64,000 bases of DNA from Chaetorhynchus papuensis (Eukaryota > Chordata > Aves > Passeriformes > Rhipiduridae). Each line of letters starts with the position of its first letter. Within the stretch, counting starts at the first letter, position 1. The position numbers and the translations under genes are program-made. Below are positions 24,701 through 36,700 of this stretch, piece by piece. Location of the stretch: positions 123,872-187,871 of the forward strand of contig VWYX01001345.1 of NCBI GenBank assembly GCA_013396525.1. The letters are read 5' to 3'. The notes under the pieces are model-generated. The model made no database searches. It saw only the letters and a program-made list of their open reading frames with translations, and was not told the DNA's origin.

Positions 24701-27700
24701 TGGAGGCTGAAATTGTCAATTTCTTTCATCTCTTGTTAGTTCATTCTCAAATACAACCTCAAACAGACCATTGCAGAAATGGGATAAAGTTTTCTCTGCG
24801 CTATCATTTTATATGAAGTGTCCTGTGTGAGGGAGAGTTTCAGTTTCAGCAGTAACTCAGGCTGGAGGTAATTGGTTTCATGGGAATCCTGCATTGTTCT
24901 TGGTAGAAAATGTCAAAGAACGGACTTCTGGCAGTTGTGTGGTTTAGTCTTGTTTGTTCTTTAGTTAATTAGTAGGGTTTTTTCCTTAAACCATCAAAGC
25001 TGGTTTTTAGAGGAGATAAGAGAGCCCAGGAGCTCACTGTGGTTTCTTTCGTTGCTCTTGTGCAGTTGATGAACTTCAGAAGCGAGTCCAGCAGTCTGAA
25101 AATCCGGCTCCACCCCCGCCGCCGCCGCCGCCCCCGCCGCTCCCTCCTCCTCCTCCTCCCAACCCCATTCGGTGAGTGCTCACACCCAGGGCACAGCAGT
25201 GCTGCTCTGCAGTGGCAGAATTCCGTACATCAGCTGCCATCCAAGCAGGAAGAGTGTTTTTAAAGGAAGAAAGGCTTTTTCCACCTGTCTGGGGCTCCTC
25301 AGCAGCAGCACACGCTCAGGGCCCCACCTGCCCCCAGACTGAACACCCTGACCAATTTTGAGCAGTGTCTGCCTTGCCAAGCCCAGCAAATTGTCTAGAC
25401 TGTGACTTTGGAGGAGGAGGGATACGTGTCTCCTCTAAATTTAGGAGATTATTTTTTTTTCTATTCACCTGATAGCTGTAATTATAGACTTGTGAAATGC
25501 TTTCTATTGCCAAGAAAACTCCTTTGAACCAAAGGATATGTTAGATTATTGTGTGTCCCTTCATGTCAGATACTGATGATGGAAATGCAGACTCCATTGA
25601 GTTCCCACAATTGCTTTCATAAGTTATAAAGGAGAAAAAAAAAATAAAAAAGGAAAATCACTACCCAGTCATCAAGCAGTTTTGGGCAAAATTACCAAAA
25701 TTTGGCCTGATTTCTGCAAAGGACTATAAAAGAACATGACCAGTTTATGATGTATCAGGCATTAGATCCAAAAAAATTAACTCAATACTAAAGTGTGGTT
25801 AGTTAATTTTGGAAACCCAGCTAATCTTCATGTTGTCTGCTAGGTTTTAAGAATAAATGGACTTTGATGACAGTTTGCAACCTTCTGGAATAGCAGTGAC
25901 ATCCAGGAGTCTTGTAAACTACTGTGTTAGATGTATGAATAGATATATCAGTGGGGAGAATTCATCCCTTTGTGCATCTTGCATTGTTTTTAGAAACTAA
26001 ACATGTTCAGAAAGACTGTGTTTTGCCTTTTGCTTCTTTTATGTCCATTAACTCATTTGGCCTGCTTGCTTCTTTCTCACTGATGGATAGCATGAATTAA
26101 CTGTGGAAGGGTGTTGTGGGATTTTTTGTTTAAATTTGTGCCCTTTACTGTTTGGAATAGGTGAAACTGTTAATTTTAAGCCCTGTAGTAGGAAAGTCAG
26201 ACTTCTTCCTCGTGCACTGTGGCGTGTATGGGTACAGAAGTTGTTTTAGGGCATAAGCACTGGGTGCTGGTTTTTTCTGGGACAGTTTTGACCCTTGATG
26301 GCAGGGATGTCACTCTGCTGGGTGAGGAATGATGTTCAGTAGAGAGTGAGTGGCCTTACTGACACATCAGATGTGCACAGGAGCTTGTGCTTGTTCTTGG
26401 AGATGAATCATTTACTGGTGTGGACTTTTACGTTGTGACTGTAGCAAGGGGATAATTATTTGGCACTGTAAGAAGATTACAAACTTGGAGATGCTGAGGA
26501 GATACTGATCACCATATTTAAGTGTCCTCTGGAGAACAATACTTCAACATCTACAGCTCTTCTTTCTGTTTATTATGCCGGAGCAGCTTCCATTTGTCAT
26601 GTGTCACAATGAGACACTGGCTTTTAATATTCAAATCTGGAGTGTTTTGATTCGTGCTTAATTTCTGTTAAAAAGAAATAAATTTCTCTGGTGCATTTTG
26701 ATGGGAGGCATTGTGGGGGGTAATTCAGTGCATCTGCATTCAAGAACCATTAAATGAGTCTTTTGTAAGTGGCTGTATAATCAGGTATCAGCGAGCTGGT
26801 GGTGTGTTGTGTTCAGCCTGATCCAGGACAGAATGACAACCTGCAGTTTCCTTCTCCCCCCAAGGTCTCTCATGTCAATGATTCGCAAGAGGTCTCACTC
26901 CAACACCAACGTGAGCAAGAAGGAGAAACCTCCTCAGCAGGAGTCAGGTATGGCCCATCCCTTCTCAAGCTGTGTGGGTCATCCACTGGTGCTGCAGGAA
27001 AAGCTGGTGGAAAGGAGCTGTGCATAAAGATGGTGATTCAGATGCTTTTGATTGTCAGCATTAACTGCAGCTGTCCGTGTCCCAGCACATTGCTCTGCCT
27101 TGCAGTCCCAAAATGGGGTTGCAGCCCAGGAATGTGTGCACCAAGATGGGAAGTGGTGTCTTTGGTGCTATAGCTTTGGTATTCCTGTGAGGGGTGGCTG
27201 AGGACTCCTGGCTTGTCTGCTTTGGAGAAAAGGAGGCTGAGGAGTGACTTTATTGCTCCCTACAGCTCCTTAAGATGGGAGGGGGAGGTGCTGAGCTCTT
27301 CTCCCTGGGATCCAGTGACAGGACGCATGGGAGTGGTTTAAAACTGCATCAAGGAATGCTTAGACTGTACATAAGGAAGAATTTATTTATGGTGAGAATG
27401 ATCAAATACTAGAACAGGCTTTCCAGAGAGGTGGTTGATGCCCCAAGTCTGTAGGTGTTTGAGGCCTTTAGGAACATGCTGTAACTTCTGGTCAGCCTCA
27501 AAGTGGTCAGGCTGTCAGACCAGATGGTCACTGCAGGGCCCTTCCAACTGAAACATTCTGATCTATTCTACTGCAGACTTCCTTGAGATCCCAAATAAAT
27601 TTGCGTGGCCCTCATGGCCATCTCTGCCTCCACAGCTGAACTGATCATCAGCATCCAATCTACCTTTTCCTAAAGGATTTGGGTATGAGTGGTCTTTCAG

Positions 27701-30700
27701 GCTGCAGGTCAAAAACCTCAAGGGAAGACCTAGCACTTGCTGTAACTGGAGAAAAGTTCTAATCTTCCTGCTTGAGCTGCAGCATGTGCAGGGCTTTGTG
27801 CTTCCACAGGTTACCTGGAAGAGGCAGAAGACCAAACCTACGAGAATTAAACAGAGAGCAGGTTATATTCAGCATAATACAGGGAAATTTCCAAACTTCC
27901 ACAGGGCAATTTCTTCTGTCCAGAGTCTCTCCACAGAGCTTGTTTGTTAAATATTTCAGTTTTCATCCCTCAATTCATATCTTGTGAAATTACCACTCAG
28001 AGTTGACTGTAATTCTAATCCTTTAATAACACTGAAAACCTAAAACAAAACAGTCTTGCACTAAGGTGGCTCTGCATGCAAAGTAACAGCTGAAATTGCA
28101 TTTTATTGTTGTTAATGGAAGCTGGAAACTTAGTAGGTTGAGAACAGGAGTTAAGTACAGACTTAAAAATGACTGTGAGTGCCTGAAGAGTCAGAGCTAG
28201 TTAGACAGGCATTGCCAGTTAAATAACCAAGGGTTTTCTTGCTGTTTCTCTCTTCCTTTTGAAACAGCAGGAGTTTGTTTGTAGTGAATTGCTTAACTCA
28301 TTTGCTGCCACTTAAACAAAGAAGGGAACCTGGCTGAAATTATAGGATATAACTGTTAAAAAAAACCCCTGCTGTTAGCAGACTAATGGTATGTAAGTCA
28401 GGCTGGAACCAGCAGGCAGGAAGTGGGGGAAGGAAAGTATTACTCCTCCCATTTTTCAGGTGAGGAACTGAGGAATGGAGTGACTTGGGCAGGTCCCTGG
28501 GGTAATTTCTGGGAACTGGTTGAGAGAAACAAGGTTGTTGGTGAGGATAAAATAGTTAGAGAGGTGACCTTGCACCGAGACCTCTGATGAAGAGTCAATC
28601 TTATCTTTCGGTTAAAGTCCAGTTATGGTGCCTTGATTTATCAGGGTTCCTTACCTTGAAGCATTCTAGATGTTTTGATTACACCTTTTTGTTGAGACTG
28701 TCACAAACAGTGATTGCAGGAAATACTATGAAATTCACTCTACTCCCCATTCTTTCATTATTTATTAGCAAACTAACAGTTCTGACCTTTCTTCAATCAC
28801 ATATAATCTGCTTTTACTCTTAATAGTTGAGCTGTTCTTAAAATAAAAATAAAAAAGGGAGAAAGTTCTTTCTTGATCTAGTTATTATATCAAACTTGAG
28901 GCTTGTTTTGACCCCTCTTAAGGGCTTAGAATGAGTGGTTTCTATCCCATACCACCAATTATGCTTTTATATTTGAAGCAGCCTGTTTGTGAAATTAAAG
29001 CCTGACATTAAATCGGCTTAGAATACAGAAACCACATTTCTATGAATCATCAACAGTACCCTGACAAGTGAGAGAGCAGAAGTCTTTTTAAAATTCCTGT
29101 TATATAAGGTACAAGGTTGCCGCTTTGAATAGCACCAACCCTATTTCTCCCTGTATTTGCTTTAAGTGCTCTTCCCCCCCTCCCCATTTTGGTATGTTAA
29201 AGGTCTTTTGTTTCGTTATCCAGAATGCTGATAAGTTACCAGGTGTTGTTTAGGTTCATCACAGAGACCCATGGCATCTGAATATGTTGCAGTCCTGATA
29301 CCAAATCTCTTGAAAAAGCAGCCATTTCCTTTCATGGTGTTTCATTTTTCCCTGTCACTTGATGCAGTGTTTTTTGAAGGGGTGGGTTTAGTTCGGTCTG
29401 AGGTGTTGGTGTGTTCCAGCCAGGTTCTCAAACCCATGTGAAATGGGAGGCATGGTTGGGAATCACTGTCATGGGGCATTTTCAGCTTGTCCTGTGTCAG
29501 TGGAGCTGTGGAGATTTCTGCTGAGCCACAGTGGAAGCAGAACTGTGTTCTTTGAGTCCCTGGTGCTTCAGCCTAGAGCACTGAGCTTTGGCCATTCCCA
29601 GACAGTTCCAGGAGCTTTGCATTGTTCAGGATGTGGGCTCTGCTTCTGTCCAAACTTCTGCAGTTTGGCATTTGCAGAGTCAGGATCCTCAGTGTGGGTT
29701 GGCATTTTAACCTTTAGGAGCTTGGGACAGCTGAGCTGATAGCAAAGGTCTCTGTATCCAGAACGAGAACATGGTTTTTACTTTGTACCATTTCTCTGCA
29801 GTTCCTCTCTGAAAAGTGATCTGCTCTTGGACTTTTCCTAGCAGGTGAAGAAGTTACAGATCTGAAGAGGCAAGCTGTGGAAGAAATGATGGACAGGATT
29901 AAAAAGGGAGTTCACCTGAGACCAGTCAACCAGTCAAGCAGGCCTAAAACAAAGGTTTGGAATAAGTAGCAGACCAATAATTTTAGCTAAGTACAGTAAT
30001 TTATACTAAAAATAAACTTTTCTATTAAATATTCAGAAGAATACGTTTTCCTCCCCTCATTTCCTTTGCTTGATTTTTGGATAAAATGAATCAGAGCAGC
30101 ATATACCTGAAGAACAGAAAAAAAAATGAAGGCAGCAGAAAGTAAATAAAGGCCAGTTTCTTTGACACAGAAAAGAAGCCTGTAAACAAACAGCTGCTAA
30201 GAAACAAAAAGCACAGAGAGAATACCTGAAGTGGTTAAAGGGGATGATCGACAAATAGACTGCGTTAGCACTTTTTTTTCTTTTATGCAACACTTACACC
30301 TAGTACCTGAATGTGGCTACTGCAAAACATTGCTTACCTCCTTCACAAAAGCATCATCTTTATGTGTAGTCTGTGATTCACAGTGCCAAGAGTTGAGAGA
30401 GCCAAGAGCTCTTCATCTAAGTGAGGAAATAGATGGAATGCTAGCCCTGTGCCCATGGGAGGAGGGGGCAGAGGAAAGTCACCCACCCCAGGCCTGTGCA
30501 GCAGCCCCTGTGTGAGGTCTGTCTGCAGGTGCAGAGTCTGCCCTGGGCCATTTCTCGTGGCTTTTAACATCCATGTGTTGTGTTTGTTTACAGCCAGAAA
30601 CACCAAAGCCCTCTGAAAGTGCAATGAAAGAACTGAAAGGGATTCTGGTAAGAAAGCTTGCATATTATATTTCATTTTCTTCTCATTGAGCTGACAGGGC

Positions 30701-33700
30701 CTTCTGTGCAAACTGTGAAACTTCTGCATTTTGGTTTGAAGCCATAGAGCAGTTTTGGAGCAAATCCCCCTGTTCCACCTTTGATTTCACTTAAGGATGG
30801 TTTTGGTCTTGCTAGGAGAATTTGTTTTTGCAGTCTGCTCTGGGTTTGTGTGCTCCTGCCACTAGAGGGGATTTTGTGGTCTGTATCTGCCATAGATCCT
30901 TTGGAAACTTTCCAAATACTCACAGTGGGGATGGTTAGGGATGGAGAGGCAGCTGGGAATCTGTATCTAGTCCCAAGTAAAGCCCCTGGAGTGCAGGTAT
31001 AGTGAATGTAGAGTTCTCCTCATCAACTGCTGCCCTCTTTCCTGCAGCACCAGATTCTTTGTTAGCGTAGGTGAAGTCTAAATAAAGCAATAGCTCTGGT
31101 CTGCATTTATATATAGAAAAAACTGATTCTGAATAGCTGTCCACATAACCACTTCTCACAAAATAAAAACATTAGGCATGTTTGGTCCAGCTGAGAGCAA
31201 TGTGCTAAGTTTGCTCCTGTTGTGTCCTTTACTCAAGTGTTGCATTGCTTGTTTTTAACTCGTCGTTTCTTTTGCACAAGAGCTAAAATTGTATCAGTCA
31301 GAAGGAGCTGCGGTTCTTGCTCCCTGACTCCTGTAACCCTGAAGCTTTTCAAGTGCCATTTTGGCACGTCAGGTGAAATTCTGCCAGTATTGAAGCAAAA
31401 TACTTCACTTCGACGCTGTAGAAGGTGAAGCTTATCATTCTCATCATCCTGTGGTTAAACAGCCCTTGTAAAAACCAGTTCAGTGGTGTTTTGGGGGATG
31501 CAAGACAGTACAGCAGAGTGTAGCCACAGCCTCTGACTTAAAATCACTAGTGGGGCACCAGTGATGTGTTAAAGTTGCTGTTCTCCAATCATGTGAAAGC
31601 AAGGGAAGAAGGGAAGAAATGATCTAGAGAGTCACCAGACCTTAATGCTGGGCCCTAATTAGAGGGACACATAATTAAATGCGGCGGTAAATAGGAAAGG
31701 AATGAAATGCAACTCAGTGACTGTGCTTTAAGCAGAATTCCATAATTACAGGAATAGTGGGATGTGATGTGCTGTTGGGACCAGTGAGGATTGGACAGAG
31801 CCATCCTGCCCGAGGTCCTTTCGTTCTCTAATAGCTGTTTTATTTCTTCAGCACTGTGTCACTGGCACCAGGGGAGACTTGATTATGCACTTCAGAGGGA
31901 GCAGAGAGAAACCTGCAGGCACTGCGCTTCTGTGTCGGGCTCGGTGCTTTGGAGCCTTTCAGGGTGCTTGCAGTGCAAGACAAACTGTGTAAAATGCAGC
32001 TCCAGTCTGTTCCTGAGAGCAGTGATTATGCACAGTCAGACAACAAACATGGGGGTGGAATGTGATGGAGTAAACATTTGTTGTTCCTATGCTAATTATG
32101 CATTTTGTGTAGCCCTCTGTGTAATTGTTACAAACAAAACACATTTATGTTGTGCAAATTCCAGAGTTCGAGTGACTCCCTTTTTTAAGTTGCTTTTGTA
32201 CATGTGCATTTGTACAGATCTGGAGCGCACTGCTAATTAATAACCTGCTCAGTAAATTTCAAATGGTTTTGAAAGAAAATATTTTAACTTTTAGGCAAGA
32301 GTGAAGAATTAAGGGTTACTTTGCAGGGCTCTTGAAAGTAGCACAGCTTGTGCGACTGGAAGCGCTGTTTCCTTTTGTCGTTGGCTATTTCTCCTCAGAA
32401 GTTATGTGCTTCTCAACAAAAGATGTCAATAGAATGTTATCTATGGTCTGGAAAAATTGGAGTCTGACATGTTTTGGAAGACTAAATAAACAAGATTTCT
32501 GGGAAGACTCAAAAAGAGAATGAAATAGTATATGGGTACCAAATTTTCAGTTGCATTATAAACATTTTGGCTGAACTTTACAATCGGGTGCGTTCAGATT
32601 CAGTAACTGACGGTTGTGGGTTGGGAAATGCATGCAGTATGCACTAAATGCATGTTTAAATTCCTGTAGGCAAGTTGGTGAGGTTTCAGGCTTTGCTTAA
32701 AGCCTCTTTCTTTCCCACTTTAAGAAAAGTGCTCCTGGTCTTGCAGCTTCAGTGATTCTACATGCTAGCCTTGGCATAAGGCAGTAATAGCATTTATTTC
32801 TGTTCTGTATGTATAAAAAACAGTTTGAACTTGAGATCTAACCCTGTGCAAAAGAGAAACCTTGAAGTGTGTAGACATAGGGTCAGGTTTATGGCAGACC
32901 AGCTACACTATAGGATACAATATATCCTGCTGCAGTTGTAGCTGACAAATACTGACTTTTGCAGACACATGTACACACCAGGGTGCAGCAACATAGGACC
33001 ATGCTAAAATATAAAACCCAGTGGAGCAGTAACAGATGGATCTTTGGCTTTTTGCTAACAGAGGTTTATTATGTGCATGATAACTCTCTGGCAATTTTTT
33101 AAGATCCTTTAAATGTTAAGATGGACGGAGTTGGCAGTTTCCTGCAAACATCAGAATTTGTTCATTAGTGATCCAGAGCATCCCTCTTATGCCTGATATC
33201 ACCCCACTAATGTGTAAGAAGTTTGGTTTATCCCTACATTAACCCAAGTGAGGGTGGGAGGGTGAGCTCATCCCAGATGTTCCTGTTGTATCGATGGAAG
33301 AGCTTGGCATGCTGCTCTAGAACTGCAGTGTGAAAGATTCTGAAGTTGTGCACGTGAGCTGCTTGGCAAGGCATGATCTGTCCTCAGAGAGCTTCTCATG
33401 CCTATTTCTTGCTCTAGGAAACACTGAATAAATCCACCAGTTCCCGAAGCTTGAAGTCTCTTGAAACAGACAGTGGTGAAACAGAGCTGGAACGAGTCCT
33501 GAGACGCCGGAAAGTGACCACTGACCAGGACAGTGGCAGTAAGTGCTGGGCTCCTTTGGAGTCCCCTTCCTCTCCCTGCCTTGAGTGACTCTTGAAGCTT
33601 TACATTCTCTTCCAGACCACTGCCACTGCAGCCATTATGGAGAACTCCACTTTCTTCTACAGTGACTCCCTTCCCTGTCTCACCTGTTGCTTTTCATCTC

Positions 33701-36700
33701 ATTTTCTCCAAGAGCTGCTTCTGTCAGGATTTTCTGCACACGCAGACACATACACTCAGGTTCCTCTTTCCAGCCTGGAGCTCAGATGTTATTGCTGGAG
33801 TTATTGCTTGAATCTACCGTGAAAATACTCTTGAAAGTAATGCTAGCCAGAGAAATGAGGTTTAGGACTGGTGATTTGAATTAACCTTCTCTGCAGTCCA
33901 GGGGTCTGCAGTTTTTATGCTGTGCTTTACTGTCATCTTCTGTAAGAAACTGTTGACATTCTGCTCGGTTACAAGCACAGCCTGTGCTAAGTCCGTGCCA
34001 TAGCTGATGCAGGTGTGGCTGGTTTGAATGTCACTGTAGAGTTTTAGCTTGGACTTTGCAGACAGTTCACTGACTCCTCATTAGTACTGAGAACAGGCTT
34101 TTCAGCCATCAGGCTGGGAGAGCACCAAAGTTGTGCCTGGGTAGGGCAGCAGGACTTACCACCCCAGAAGGCAGGAGGATCAACACAGCGAGTGCTGCCT
34201 GTGGTACAAGAAAAAGGCAAATCTTGGTGGGGAGAGCAGAAGCTGCAGATGTGGTATTTTGATACTCTCTTGCACTGGATGCTGTTCATTGAAATTCCAT
34301 TTTGATTTCTGCATTTAGCTAGAGTTGTGCTCTGCTCTCATGTTGTTTCTAGACCAGTCTGGATAAAGGAAGCATTAAACTTTCTTTGGATTTTAGGTCC
34401 CACTGGAATCTTGGCCACATCAGAATCAAAGTCTCTGCCTGTGCTGGGTTCGGGAGCCAGTGCCCCACAGGCAGCATTGAACAACAAGGACGTGGAGACA
34501 GAATTCACTTCCAAAGTACCCAACTCAGGTCCTGTCCCCAGCCAGCCTAAGGGTGCTACAGGCTCCAAGCCTACTTTACAGTAAGTAGAATATGGATTTC
34601 TAGATCTGTTGTAGAACAAGATGTGTTTAGCTGGTGTGTTTTGAAAGTGATTTAATATCAATTTTGGTTAACAAGATGAATGTACAGTCTGCAGCTGTTT
34701 ACCACTGACTCCTCAAATAATTTTCAGTCTCATGTGAAAGGAGAAATTAAATTCTCTGTAATGAAGTTCTTTCCCTCTAAAACCTGTGAACATTCTTCCA
34801 AAAAAAGTTCCTCTTCTCTGTCCAAAAAAAACCCTCAAGAGATTTTGAAAAATAACAAGGTTGAGGGTTTATCCCATATCCTGAAGAGAAGAGGGATATT
34901 AGTTATATTGTTAAGTCTTGATTAAAAGTAGTTCTGGCAAGTATTTTCAAAAATAACAATCATGTGAGTCATCTTGGTCTATGTGCTGGTGTGCAGGGCA
35001 GTTTCTGTTCAACCAAAACAAGTCCTGACTATTACTCTTAAAAATTTGTTGGCAAAAAACTTGAATTATCTTGAAATGTCACGATTAAAAAAAAAAATTA
35101 GTGCTGCATTGCACAGATGGGCAGCAGAATCTTTCATGACAGCAGATTGAAGACCTGAAACCAGCCTCAGAGTTAAACTTACTTCAGCAATATTTATTTC
35201 AGACAGATTCCCTGGAGGATTGGTTTGTTCTCCAACCATACCAGGCTCCTTTTGGAATTAGGCTGTGCACTTGCTTCGGTTCCCTTGCCAGACTGCTTGT
35301 CAGTTTGTCACTTCAAGAAAAGGAAATAGATGAGACAAATCAGATTGGCAGAATGTTGTAGTTATGGCTAATTAAACCTCTGATTTCCCGCTCTGTCTGT
35401 TAGAAAATACCACCAGTACCAATTCTAGCAAGTCTCCATTGCTTTGTGCAGAGGAACAGGTCATGGCAAATGAGCTGAATATTCAGTTTGCATCTATTTT
35501 TATGAATTGATACTTCACTCTTACGCAGGTACTTTCATCATTTATTTTTGAGTGGATAAAGAGCCCAATTTCCTTTCATGCTCTACAGTTGTATTTAATT
35601 CCTACTAAGAATTAAAAGCAGAATGCCTTTTCCATTCATACGTATTTTCCTCTTTTATTTCATGTAAGTATCCTCAGAGGAAAGATGATGTTCATTTTAA
35701 TTTAATCAGAAAGATGCAGATATGTTCAGCAGTTAATTTGACATGAATAATGCCTTTGCATTTTCTTGAAGTCCTACCCTGACAGAAGGGTGAGGTTGTT
35801 CCTGAAAAATGTGTTTGTAGTTCATGGATTTCTACTATTTTGAACAAACCAGAAAATACAAGCAACTCCTGCCACCTTTTGTGTACCTTTATTCCACCAA
35901 ACTAAGTGGAAATTGCATTTACAAGAAAGGAAATGAAATAATTGCAGGCCCCAAGGTCTCACAGAATGCGTGGTGAATTGACAGTGAAAAGGATCTTGTG
36001 TTGACAGTCACAGTTGTTATGTGTTATAAAAGCATATGTGAAGCTCAATTTATTTCTCAGCTTGCCTATTCAGTGACATCCTGAAAGACACATTTCACTT
36101 TAATTTATCCGCTTAAAGCATTAAAACAAACGTGGTGGGCCAGAGTCCTTAGTGCTGCAGGGCTTCCTGCACTGAGTCACTGGTGCTTGGTTGGCAGCAC
36201 TCATCCTTAGGGATGGTTTTCCAGAGAGAGAGAAGGTGCTGGGGCTCTCCTGCTCTCGTGTGGCCGGGCTGGCAGGAGGAGCAGGGATGACCTGCAGGCT
36301 CCATACCACGTTGCAGTGCAATTGCTTTCCTTTTCTCTCCTGGTGCTGTTTGCAGCAGAGGTTGGCAGAAGCAGCCTCCAGACTCAGAGCACTGTTGGGA
36401 ACAGGGCTCCTTGGAAGCAGGTAGCAGAGGGAAGTTCATTTGGCCAGCAAGTCTGACAAGTGGGCTCTGTAATTAGGCAGTTTTCTCTGGGCTTCCCTGG
36501 AAGCAGCTTAGTTTGGATCAGCAGAGCACTTCCAAAGCAAATGTCTCTGTTCTCTGCGTTTGCTATGCTTTAATTTGTATTCTGGAGTGTTCTTAGTGCA
36601 TCCCAGATTCCTGGTTTCATTGGAGGAGTGAAGCTAAACCAGGGGATGTGGTCCAACCTTTCTGGGTGTCCTGGGGGGGGCACACAAGAGCTGGTTCAGT

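Noticed and set aside
31791..32240. 149-codon + strand frame with many cysteines
   Set aside because: Inside an SHTN1 intron, no splice-compatible similarity. Several chance frames of this length occur in the window; the interval fits regulatory DNA better.
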